Shown here piece by piece: positions 7,364-16,200 of a stretch of DNA of 64,000 nt. This stretch comes from Paucidesulfovibrio longus DSM 6739 (GTDB lineage Bacteria; Desulfobacterota; Desulfovibrionia; Desulfovibrionales; Desulfovibrionaceae): positions 496,001-560,000 of the forward strand of contig NZ_ATVA01000011.1 in assembly GCF_000420485.1 (NCBI RefSeq), in the 5' to 3' direction. The position numbers and the translations under genes are program-made. Every line of letters begins with the position of its first letter. The stretch's first letter is position 1. The notes under the pieces are model-generated. The model saw only the letters and a list, made by a program, of their open reading frames with translations. It did not search any database and was not told the origin of the DNA.

Positions 7364-8167
7364 ATGCCGTTTTTCAAAACGCTCATGGAAGGGCTGGAGC
7401 GGATGCGCGCCGCCCGCCCCCTGGTGCTCAACGTCACCAACTACGTCGTGGCCAACACCAACGCCAATGCGCTCCTGGCTCTCGGCGCTTCCCCGGCCAT
7501 GACGCATCATCCCGCCGACCTGGAAGAGCTGACGCGCTTCGCCGGAGCCCTGGTGGTCAACATCGGCACGCCGGGCCGCGAGTTTCTGGAAGGCTTGTTC
7601 ACGGCCGGGGAGGTGGCGCGCCGCTCCGGCATTCCGGCCGTGCTCGATCCCGTGGCTGCGGGCGCGACCTCGGTCCGCACCGAAGCCGCCTATCGCTTCC
7701 TGAAGGAATGCTCCCCCGCCGTCGTGCGCGGCAACGCGTCCGAGATCATGGCCCTGGCAGGTGCCGAGGCCACCTCCAAGGGAGCTGATTCCACCCGAGG
7801 CGCGGACGAGGCCGTGGACGGCGCGCAGGAGTTGGCCCGGCTGTTCGGCTGCGTGGTCAGCGTCAGCGGCGACACGGACTACATTACGGACGGCCAGCGC
7901 ACCATGGCGGTGCATGGCGGGCATGCGATGATGCCGCTGGTCACGGGACTTGGCTGCACGGCCAGCGCCCTTACCGGCGCATTCCTTTGCGTGGCGGAAG
8001 ATGCCTTGCAGGGCGCGGCCCAGGCCATGGCCGTGATGGCCGCCGCGGGCCGGATGGCTGCGGACAAGGCGGAAGGCCCCGGCACGCTGCAACTCTATTT
8101 TTATGATGCCTTGTACAACCTGCGCCTGGAGGATTTGCGGAAGCTGGTCCAGGTGGAGGTGGTCTGA
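7364..8167 (+). CDS. thiM: Hydroxyethylthiazole kinase
   Basis: A 267-residue kinase that phosphorylates 4-methyl-5-hydroxyethylthiazole for thiamin salvage. Family motifs in order: NVTNYVVANTNANALLALGA near residues 22-41 (substrate site), PAMTHHPADLEEL, VLDPVAAGATSVRT, VRGNASEI, DYITDG and PLVTGLGCTASALTGAFL near 190 with the catalytic Cys and the anion hole. I chose ATG 7364 with AAGGA 6 nt before it over a TTG at 7358 that overlaps the previous stop. Its stop overlaps the thiE start (TGATG), so the two are coupled. No thiamin riboswitch was seen before the operon. Confidence 0.95.
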   Translation: MPFFKTLMEGLERMRAARPLVLNVTNYVVANTNANALLALGASPAMTHHPADLEELTRFAGALVVNIGTPGREFLEGLFTAGEVARRSGIPAVLDPVAAGATSVRTEAAYRFLKECSPAVVRGNASEIMALAGAEATSKGADSTRGADEAVDGAQELARLFGCVVSVSGDTDYITDGQRTMAVHGGHAMMPLVTGLGCTASALTGAFLCVAEDALQGAAQAMAVMAAAGRMAADKAEGPGTLQLYFYDALYNLRLEDLRKLVQVEVV

Positions 8168-8805
8168 TGCGTCGCGATTACGGCGTCTATCTGGTCACGG
8201 ATCAGGGGCTTTGCCTCGGACGCGGCCTGCTGGAAGTGGTCGCGGAGGCTGTTCGGGGCGGCGCGAGCATGGTCCAGCTGCGCGAGAAGAAATGCGACAC
8301 GCGCGATTTCGTGGCCCTGGCCCGGCGGCTGAAGGCCCTGCTCGGTCCTCTCGGCGTGCCGCTGTTGATCAACGACCGCGTGGACGTTGCCCTGGCTGCG
8401 GGAGCGGACGGAGTCCATGTGGGCCAGAGCGATATGCATCCCGCGGACGTGCGCGGCCTGATCGGCCCGGAGGCCATCGTGGGCCTTTCCGTGGAGTGCA
8501 TGGAGCACGTGCTGCAAGCCGATGCCCTGGGAGTGGATTACCTGGGGGTCGGTCCCGTCTATGCGACGGCGACCAAGCCGGACCACAGCGAGCCGTGGGG
8601 GCTCGAGGGCCTTCGCAGGGTGCGTGCGGCCTCCCGCCTGCCCATGGTGGCCATCGGTTCCGTCAACGCCGAAAACGCCGCGCAGGTCATGGAAACGGGC
8701 ATGGACGGGCTGGCCGTGGTATCGGCCATCTGTTCCGCCCCCTCGCCGGAGCAGGCCGCCGGAGCACTCCGCGATATCGTAAACAACGCCTTGCGAGCGC
8801 GTTGA
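8167..8805 (+). CDS. thiE: Thiamin-phosphate synthase
   Basis: A 212-residue TIM-barrel enzyme that joins HMP diphosphate and thiazole phosphate to make thiamin phosphate. Visible motifs: GASMVQLREKKCDTRDF near residues 37-53, LLINDRVDVALAAGADGVHVGQ with the Asp and Gly-Gln that bind substrate, DYLGVGPVYATATKPD with the Thr-rich diphosphate site, and MVAIGSVNAENA near the end. It is the last gene of the cluster and its length is normal. Together with thiM it salvages the thiazole moiety; no de novo thiamin genes are present in the window. Confidence 0.95.
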   Translation: MRRDYGVYLVTDQGLCLGRGLLEVVAEAVRGGASMVQLREKKCDTRDFVALARRLKALLGPLGVPLLINDRVDVALAAGADGVHVGQSDMHPADVRGLIGPEAIVGLSVECMEHVLQADALGVDYLGVGPVYATATKPDHSEPWGLEGLRRVRAASRLPMVAIGSVNAENAAQVMETGMDGLAVVSAICSAPSPEQAAGALRDIVNNALRAR

Positions 8806-9139
8806 GGATCGCTTTCTCATATGGCTCGGCATGTCCGTCCCCGCGTTTCGTTTCCTCCGCGTTGCCGGGGAAGTCGGGGCGTTCTTCACGTTGCGATTAC
8901 TCTCTGTTTTCATTAGAATAATGAAGTAAGTCAAGGATGCGGCGGTTTCATGTCGCGAAACGGATGAAATGGACCCTGCAAATAGACTATTCTATTTTTC
9001 TGTTCGGTACATCAGGCTGAAATACATGGATTCTGAAGTCCCCGAATCCCCGGCTCGCGAAGGTTCTTGAGCCGGACTTGAAATCCGGAGACATTTCCAC
9101 AGGTCTGATTACCCTTCCCAAGGTACGAAAAAGTAGGGT
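8806..9139. other. Intergenic stretch with small inverted repeats
   Basis: No gene is supported here. It is more AT-rich than its neighbours and has two short inverted repeats: GTTTC/GAAAC around 8945-8963 and CGGCTC/GAGCCG around 9052-9075. Neither is followed by a clear T tract, so I do not call a terminator. They could be operator or leader structures for the response regulator gene that follows. Confidence 0.4.
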
Positions 9140-9167
9140 TTTACATACTCTGCCGCTATGCTAGATA
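9140..9167 (+). promoter_or_regulatory. Candidate promoter of the response regulator gene
   Basis: TTTACA (9140-9145), a 16-nt spacer and TAGATA (9162-9167) resemble a sigma70 promoter; the start codon is about 50 nt downstream. Confidence 0.5.
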
Positions 9168-9220
9168 ATCTCCAATCCTGTGCCTGGAACTGAAACCGCA
9201 ACCATACACAATGTGCAGAA

Positions 9221-9874
9221 ATGGAAGAGGAATTCGGAGTAATCATAGCTGACGGACATCCGCTGCTCCGAGCGGGCGTCAAGTCTGTTCTTCAAAATCT
9301 CGAGGGCTTCAAGGTGCTCGGAGAGGCTTCCGACTGGCGAGAGGCCATGACCCTGATGAAGGAGGTCAAGCCCGACGTGGTCGTGCTGGACCTTTCCCTT
9401 CCCCAGGGCGGCGGAGTGCGCAGTATTCGAGAGATGCAGCGCGCTTTCCCCGGAGTGGTGTCCATCGTGCTCAGTTCGCACAGCAACGAGGAGCATGTGC
9501 TCGCGTCGCTTGACGCGGGCGCCAAGGGATACGTGCTCAAGGAAGACCCGCTGCTGGAAGTCTGCAAGGCTTTGCAAAGCGCCTGTCACGGCCAAACCTA
9601 TCTCAGCGCCAACACCGCGCACGAGCTTGCCACGGGCTATCTTTCCGCGCGCAGGGCGGGCAAGGTGCCCACGGTTCTGGAGGCGCTCACGGCCCGCGAA
9701 CGCGAGGTCTTCCATCTCGTGGGCGGCGGAAAGAAGAACCGCGAAGTGGCCGAGCATCTCTTCATCAGCATCAAGACCGTGGAGAAGCACCGGGCCAACA
9801 TCATGCGCAAGCTCCAGCTCAATTCCGCCCACGACCTTCGCCTTCTTTGGCGCAAGCTGGGCTTCGGTTCCTGA
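9221..9874 (+). CDS. NarL/LuxR-family response regulator (orphan)
   Basis: A 217-residue transcription factor with an N-terminal receiver and a C-terminal LuxR helix-turn-helix. The phosphorylation site is D57 in VVVLDLSLP; the switch Thr/Ser is in SIVLSSHSN and the conserved Lys in GYVLKEDP. The acidic pocket is IIADGHP, so Gly12 replaces one of the usual two acidic residues. The HTH covers LTAREREVFHL to TVEKHRANIMRKL (about residues 150-205). No kinase gene is adjacent, so it is an orphan here. The ribosome site before ATG 9221 is weak. Its target is unknown. Confidence 0.88.
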   Translation: MEEEFGVIIADGHPLLRAGVKSVLQNLEGFKVLGEASDWREAMTLMKEVKPDVVVLDLSLPQGGGVRSIREMQRAFPGVVSIVLSSHSNEEHVLASLDAGAKGYVLKEDPLLEVCKALQSACHGQTYLSANTAHELATGYLSARRAGKVPTVLEALTAREREVFHLVGGGKKNREVAEHLFISIKTVEKHRANIMRKLQLNSAHDLRLLWRKLGFGS

Positions 9875-9991
9875 TCCGGATCGAACGGCGTCACGATTTC
9901 GCCTGTCCCGGCTTTACAAGCCAGGACCCGCGGTTTATGGGTTGCCGGGCCGCTCTTCGGCGGCCAGCAACCTCGACCACGGACGGATTCC

Positions 9992-10951
9992 ATGAAGCTC
10001 AAAGACGCCTGGTACGCGACCCCCGGACCTGAAAACGCTCGCCAAGCCGCCATGTTGGCCGCCAAAGGGTTCTGCATGGGCGTCGCCGACATCATTCCCG
10101 GCGTCTCCGGCGGAACCATCGCCTTCATTACCAATATCTACGACCAGCTCATGGACGCGATTCGCTCGTTCGGGGCCGAGGCTCTGGGCCGTCTGATCCG
10201 GCTGGACGCGTCCGGGTTCGTCGCCCGCGTGCATCTGCGCTTCCTTTTGCCTCTGCTGGCCGGGTTGCTTCTGGCTCTGGCGGGCATGGCCAGGATCATG
10301 CACACGTTGCTGACCGATTATCCCGTGCAGGTCTGGGCGCTTTTCTTCGGGCTCATCGCCGCGTCGATCCTGGTTGTGGGCCGCCGCGTCGGCCGCCTCA
10401 CCTGGCGGACCGCTCTTGCCGGCATTTTGGGAGCCGCGGGAAGCTATCTGCTGGTGGGCATGATCCCGGTCTCGACCCCGGAAACGCCGCTTTTCCTGTT
10501 TTTCTGCGGCGCGCTGGCCATCTGCGCCATGATTTTGCCCGGCATCAGCGGAGCCTACATCCTGCTGCTGCTCGGAAAGTACGAATACATGACCGGCGCG
10601 CTCAAGGCTCCGTTCAGCGACGGCAACCCGCTGATCATCCTGGTTTTCGCCTGCGGCGCGCTCCTGGGGTTGATGAGCTTCTCCCGCATTCTGCACTGGT
10701 TCCTGACGCGCCACCACGCGATCGCCGTGAGCCTGCTCACGGGCTTCATGGCCGGGGCCATGCGCAAGGTCTGGCCCTGGAAGGAAGTATTGGAGTCGCG
10801 TCTCGTGGGCGCTCGCGAAATCGTCATCCGGGAGCAGAACGTGCTGCCCGGCACGCTGGATGGCGGCTTCTGGTTTGCCGTGGCGCTGATCCTCGTGGGC
10901 TTCCTCCTCGTTCTCGTTCTCGAGCGGCTTTCCGGAAGCGAAGCCTCATGA
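9992..10951 (+). CDS. DUF368 membrane protein, probable undecaprenyl-phosphate transporter
   Basis: A 319-residue integral membrane protein with about 8-9 hydrophobic segments. The family signature GVADIIPGVSGGTIAFI (around residues 30-46) and its internal repeat ICAMILPGISGAYILLLLGKYE (around 173-194) are both present. Members of this family (PopT) have been shown to recycle undecaprenyl phosphate across the membrane for cell wall synthesis. The gene stands alone, 117 nt after the response regulator; no shared regulation is evident. Function is from family knowledge, not from neighbours. Confidence 0.85.
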   Translation: MKLKDAWYATPGPENARQAAMLAAKGFCMGVADIIPGVSGGTIAFITNIYDQLMDAIRSFGAEALGRLIRLDASGFVARVHLRFLLPLLAGLLLALAGMARIMHTLLTDYPVQVWALFFGLIAASILVVGRRVGRLTWRTALAGILGAAGSYLLVGMIPVSTPETPLFLFFCGALAICAMILPGISGAYILLLLGKYEYMTGALKAPFSDGNPLIILVFACGALLGLMSFSRILHWFLTRHHAIAVSLLTGFMAGAMRKVWPWKEVLESRLVGAREIVIREQNVLPGTLDGGFWFAVALILVGFLLVLVLERLSGSEAS

Positions 10952-11107
10952 ACCCCTCACCCGCTCGCCGAGTTCTTCTTTCAATCCTCCGCGGTTGGCA
11001 GGGGGGAGATTTTCAAGTACGAACGAAGCGAGGGGAGTGCTCCGGGGCCATGCCGTCGGCGATGGCGGGGCTGCGAACCGGAATGGTCGATTGAGGAGGG
11101 GGGCGTC

Positions 11108-12142
11108 ATGCAGGAGCCCTGGATTCAGGAATGGTTTTTCAGGGAAATTCAACGCGCCTTTCGTGACGGCGTCTCTCCTGACGTCCTGTTCAGCATCCTC
11201 TCGAAATATATCGCCATCTCTTTTCTTATAGTGGCCTCGTTCGCTGTCTGGCGCAACTGGACGCTGATCCGTTTCCATTTCCGCCGCTTGGCCAACTCGC
11301 GCTTCCATGCCGATGTTCGCGGAAAGATAGCGGAATTTCTCCAGGAACGCCGGGTCGTCATCGGCGTCTACCTCGCAGGCCCGCGCTCGCGGCAATATCT
11401 CGGAACGGCCCTGCTCAAGCAATACGGCGATTCGGACCTTGTCTTGCGCATGACCAGCGACGTGCCGTCATCCCTGAGACGTGTCCTTCAGGGGCGCATG
11501 ATCATCTGCTTCGTCAAGCCGTTTCGGGTCGCAGGCAGGCGGGTCAACTCCTTTTCCACCTACGTTCGTTCCGCCGAAAGCGCCGAGGGATTGGTCCGCA
11601 CCATACGAGCCTTCGTCCCCGACGATTTCACCGCCATTCCCAGGCGCAGGCACGTACGGCTGCGCATTCGCCGGACAGGGGGAGTGCGGATCAAGGTCTG
11701 GTCCGAGGAGAAGAAGTCCAGGATCCTCGTGACCTCGCCTGATTTCGAGACGCTGGCCGAAGGTGATCAAAACGCGGCCTGGAAGGCTTCCGCGGAACCG
11801 CTGGACATTTCTCCGGGAGGCATGAAGATCCAGCTGCGGCCGCAACGAGGAAGCCCGACCCTGCGCGTTTCCGACGAAGTCATCCTGGAGCTGCAAATTC
11901 TTGAGCCGTCGCGCAAGGTCTTCCACAGCTTTTTGCTGCTGGCCGTCGTGCGCAACATCATGCGTCCCGGCGGCGGGTTCATTGCCGCAGGCGTGCAGTT
12001 CCGTGCGCTGGGCGAGCGGGTGGCCAGCCGGTCCGTGACTTGGCACCCCGTGGGCTACGAGGTCGAACCGCTCCAGGATTTGTTGGACACCATGCGTGGC
12101 CGCAAGAAGGCCACGGCAAAGGAAGGGGAGCCGAAAGGCTGA
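11108..12142 (+). CDS. Membrane-anchored PilZ-domain c-di-GMP receptor
   Basis: A 344-residue protein with one N-terminal membrane segment (about residues 32-48) and a cytoplasmic remainder. The PilZ signature is RRRHVRLRI (about 179-187) followed by DISPGGMKI (about 236-244), which gives the RxxxR and D/NxSxxG elements needed to bind c-di-GMP. The region between the membrane helix and the PilZ part resembles the YcgR-like N-terminal domain but is not clearly assignable. ATG 11108 follows a strong GAGGAGGGGGG site. It may adjust motility or envelope processes; a second PilZ gene lies next to motAB at 44803. Confidence 0.82.
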   Translation: MQEPWIQEWFFREIQRAFRDGVSPDVLFSILSKYIAISFLIVASFAVWRNWTLIRFHFRRLANSRFHADVRGKIAEFLQERRVVIGVYLAGPRSRQYLGTALLKQYGDSDLVLRMTSDVPSSLRRVLQGRMIICFVKPFRVAGRRVNSFSTYVRSAESAEGLVRTIRAFVPDDFTAIPRRRHVRLRIRRTGGVRIKVWSEEKKSRILVTSPDFETLAEGDQNAAWKASAEPLDISPGGMKIQLRPQRGSPTLRVSDEVILELQILEPSRKVFHSFLLLAVVRNIMRPGGGFIAAGVQFRALGERVASRSVTWHPVGYEVEPLQDLLDTMRGRKKATAKEGEPKG

Positions 12143-12196
12143 TTCGTCGGGCTGGGAAAGGCGCGGCCGGAAGCGGGGCGCTATTGATTCTTCCCT

Positions 12197-12634
12197 CTAT
12201 TGATTCTTGCCTCGGCACTCCTTGCAGAGGCCGAAAAGATACATCTTGTGGCGGCGAAGCACGAAATCGTACCTCCGGGCCAGCTCTTCCTGGAGCCGTT
12301 CGATGTCCGGGTCCACGATTTCTATGTTTCGTCCGCACTCGTCGCAGATCAAATGGTCGTGGTGGTCCTGCCCGTAGCGCAGTTCATAGCGCAGGAGCCC
12401 GTCTCCGAAGTCCACGGCCTCGGCGATGCCCGAATCGGCGAAGAGCTTGAGCGTCCTGTAGACCGTGGCCTGGCCGACGGAGGGATCCTTGCTCTTGACC
12501 TGGGTGTAGAGCTCTTCGGACGAGAGGTGGCCGTCGGCCTGGATGAAAGTCTCCAGGATCAGACGGCGCTGGGGCGTCATCTTCAGATTCCTGGAAGCGA
12601 GGTATTCGCTGAATGCTTTTTCTGGCGGCTTCAT
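12197..12634 (-). CDS. Fur-family metalloregulator
   Basis: A DNA-binding repressor of about 145 residues. The winged-helix part includes NLKMTPQRRLILE and SVGQATVYRTLKLF (recognition helix); the dimer part has the HHDHLICDECG metal motif, and a second CXXC is near the end (GLCKEC), giving the structural zinc site. The start is uncertain: ATG 12634 gives the usual family length, while GTG or TTG starts up to 12664 would add 10 residues; no site has a strong ribosome signal. Fur, PerR and Zur cannot be separated with certainty; the acidic-His pattern favours Fur or PerR. A Fur box is visible 8 kb away before the flavodoxin gene. Confidence 0.85.
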   Translation of the reverse strand: MKPPEKAFSEYLASRNLKMTPQRRLILETFIQADGHLSSEELYTQVKSKDPSVGQATVYRTLKLFADSGIAEAVDFGDGLLRYELRYGQDHHDHLICDECGRNIEIVDPDIERLQEELARRYDFVLRRHKMYLFGLCKECRGKNQ

Positions 12635-12779
12635 ATCTGTCTGCACTATTGTTGTTCGGTTCAATCTTCACTAGGTAAATCCGCGCAAGCTGTCAATTGT
12701 TCTACCAAACTGGTGGGTATCAGGGTTGACAGGCGGGCGCTTCTGGGCAAAGTAGAGCCACCCGCTGCTTACGGTACGT

Positions 12780-12869
12780 GGAGAGGTGTCCGAGCGGTTG
12801 AAGGAGGCGGTCTTGAAAACCGCTGACGGGGTGACTCGTCCGGGGGTTCGAATCCCTCCCTCTCCGCCA
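12780..12869 (+). tRNA. tRNA-Ser (UGA anticodon)
   Basis: A 90-nt class II tRNA. The acceptor stem GGAGAGG pairs with CCTCTCC, followed by G and an encoded CCA. The anticodon stem GCGGT/ACCGC encloses CTTGAAA with anticodon TGA. A long variable arm and a T loop TTCGAAT are present, as expected for tRNA-Ser. Confidence 0.95.
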
Positions 12870-13220
12870 CGTCCGACCATTCCCGCGGCGTTCGCTTTCC
12901 CGTCGCGGCGTCCGCTTTCTCCGGTTCTTCTTTTCCCCGCTATTTCAAATCGACTCGGTTCCCGTCCGCTGCGTTGTCCCGCTGCCGCGGGCAGTGCCGT
13001 CGCATCCTCGGATCTTCGCCGGGGTCTCGGTTATAACACGCCAGTATCAATGAATACGTAGTGTTGCGGAGTGTTCCGGATTGCGGGGCTGGAATAGCCG
13101 TTTTCAATTCGATTTCCTGTTGTGGCGAGAGGTGAATTGTGGGAAAAAGGATGTTCAGGAGTGTCAATATTAACTTGGCGATAGGGGCTCTTGCTTGATC
13201 GCTTGACCGCTTGCCGTGAG
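12870..13220. other. Non-coding gap between tRNA-Ser and the giant kinase gene
   Basis: I see no gene, repeat or mobile element in these 350 bases. The second half (about 13030-13190) is AT-richer than its surroundings and probably holds the promoter of the next gene, but no convincing pair of hexamers stands out. Confidence 0.4.
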
Positions 13221-16200
13221 ATGGACATGTGCGCACGCCGTTCTCCCCGATCCAATCCGGCTGATTCGGATTCCGATCAGAAAACCGTGGGATCCGCTCT
13301 CCCGGTTCCATTCCCGGTCGTGGCGCTGGGCGCTTCCGCAGGCGGCATAGAAACGCTTCGTGAATTGCTCCGCCATATCACGGAGATTCCAGAAGCCGCC
13401 CTCGTGGTCATCACCCACCTCCCTTCGGACAAGAAGAGCCGGATGGCCGAAATTCTCGCCGGGTTCACCTCCATCCCGGTGCGCGAGGCCGAGGATGTCA
13501 CGCCCTTGGCGTCCGGCGTCCTTTATACCATTCCGGCAGGGCGGGAGGTCATCGTGGAGGGCGGCGTTCTCAAGCTCGTGCCGCCGGGAAACAATCTTTC
13601 CTATCGCATCATCGACCGTTTTCTGGACAGCCTGGCCAGTGACCAGGGAGCCAACGCCGCCTGCGTGATCCTCTCCGGTTCCGGCTCCGACGGCACGAAC
13701 GGGGCCATGCGTCTGGCCAAGGCGGGCGGCCTCGTGCTGGTGCAGGATCCCGCCGAAGCCATGCACTCGGGGATGCCGCGCAGCGCGATGGAGTCCGGCG
13801 CGGCCGACGCGATCCTTTCACTGGAGGAGCTGGGAAGCAAGATCACCCTGCTTTCTGCTTCGCGGAACAAGGAAAAGCCGCCGGAAGGGAAACTGATCGA
13901 AAAAATACTGGGGCTGCTGCAGTCGCAGACGGGCCAGGATCTCAGCGGCTATCGTCCCAGCACCATTGCCCGGCGCATCAGCAAGCGCAGATTCTTGACC
14001 GGCCATGACCAGCTCGAAGGTTATGCGAAGGAACTGGAAGGGAACTCCGAAGAACTCCTGTTGCTTTTCAAGTCGCTGTTCATTGGGGTCACTTCCTTTT
14101 TCCGCGACCCGGACGCTTTCGACGTGTTGCGGGAACAAGCCCTGCCCAGGCTTTTTGCCGACCGCGGCGAAGACGAACCTGTCCGGGTCTGGATAGCTGG
14201 CTGCTCCACGGGCGAGGAGGCTTATTCCGTCGCCATGCTCATGGACGAATACCTGGAGCGGACCGGTCAGCGTTGCGGAATGAAGATTTTCGCCACGGAC
14301 ATCGACCAGGAGGCGATTGAATTCGCCCGCAAGGGGAGCTACCCCCTGCGGAAGCTGCAAGGGGTCAGCGAGGCGCACGCCAAGCGCTATTTCAAGCGTA
14401 CCAGCAAGACGGCGAGCGTGCATCCGCGCCTGCGCGAACGCATCGTCTTCGTACACCACAATCTTCTGCAGGATCCTCCCTTTCTGCACATGGATCTCGT
14501 CTTGTGCCGGAACTTGTTGATTTACCTGAATCCGGCCCTTCAGCAAAAAGCGCTCGCGCTCCTCGTTTCCGCCTTGAATCCCGGTGGATTTTTGTTTCTG
14601 GGGTCGGCCGAGACTCTCGACCTCGGCAGCCTGCAACTGGAGGCCATCGACAAGAAGTGGCGGCTGTTCCGCAGCCGCTCCGGCGCAGAGCGTTCCAGCC
14701 TGCGCAAGGCCATGGCGCTTCGCCGGGCGATGTCGTTTCCCTCGATTCCCGAAGTCCCGACTCTTCAGCAGCCCAAGAAGCCGTCGTCCGTCGCGGCGGA
14801 AGCGTTGTTGCGGCATTTCTCCCCCTCCGCGGTGCTGGTCAGCCCGGAGCTGCTTGTGCTGCATCTCAGCGGCGACACCCAGCCGTATCTTTCGCTGAAT
14901 GCCGGAGAGCCGAGCCTGCATCTGCTCAAGCTCGTTCGCAAGGAGCTGCGGCTGCATTTGCGCTCGGCCTTCAAGTCCGTGGAAAAATCGGGCAAGCCGA
15001 ACGTGGTTCACGCCGTGCGGCTGTCTGGAGAGCCATCGCGCCTCACGGATATCTTCGTAGATCCGGTCTTTTCCGAGGACGGCACGCTGACGGCCTACCT
15101 CGTGATTTTCAAGGACAGCGCCTCCGTGAGCGGCGATGTCGCCGAGAGCGAGCCGGAGTGTTTCTCCGAGAGCGGCATCGTGATGCGTTACGAGGACGAG
15201 CTTCAGCTCGCGCACGGCCAGTTGCAGAAGGCCATTGAGGAATACGAGTACCTCAACGAGGAACTGCGCGCTTCCAACGAAGAACTGATCAGCATGAACG
15301 AGGAGCTGCAATCCTCCAACGAGGAGATGGACGCCTCGCGCGAGGAGCTGCAATCCCTGAACGAGGAATTGACGGGCAAGGTGGAGGAGCTGGCCCAGGC
15401 CCATGGACTCGTGGAGAACCTCCTGCGCAGCACCAACGTGCCCACGGTGTTTCTCGACCGCGATTATCGCGTCATGCGCTCCACCCCGCAGGCCGTGGAG
15501 ATATTCCACATGGCCGTGTCGGACCAGGGGCGGCCATTGGCAGAGGTCAAGGTCCGGGTGCCGGACGATCACTTGCAGGCCGATGCGGAACGCGTCCTGC
15601 TCGAAAACGTCGAGGTCGAGCGGGAATTGCTGGACGAGGAGGGGCGCAGCTTCATCAAGCGCGTTTTCCCGTATCGCGGCGTGCGCGGGAGCGTTGAGGG
15701 CGTGGTGCTGACCTACACCGACGTTACCAAGCTCAAGGCAGCGGAGGCCGTGCTGCGGCGAAGCAACGAGGAGCTGGAATCCCTCGTGGCGGAGCGGACG
15801 GAGCAGCTTGAGCTGGCACGCAAGGATTCGGAATCGCGGGCCATGGAGCTGGAAGCCATCATGGAGCAGACGCCCGCGGCCGTATGGATCACCCGCGATT
15901 CCGAAGCGCGGAGCATCACCGCCAACCAGGCAGGCTATCGTATTCTGCGCATGGAGCCGGGCAGCAACGTCAGCAAGACGGCTCCGGAGTCTTCTTATCG
16001 GGCCATGCGCGGCGAGGTAGAACTGGCGCTGGATGATTTGCCTTTGCAGCGTTCGTCCCGCGGCGAGCTGGTGGTGGGCGAGGAACTGGACCTGCATTTC
16101 GGGGACGGCGAAGTTCGCACCATACTGGGCAACTCCGCGCCCCTGCAGGACGCCAAGGGAGAGATCACCGGCGCGGTGGGCGTTTTCCTGGACATCACGG

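Noticed and set aside
13175-13196. Sigma54-like TGGC…TTGC before the giant kinase gene
   Set aside because: The GG to GC spacing is 14 nt rather than the required 10.
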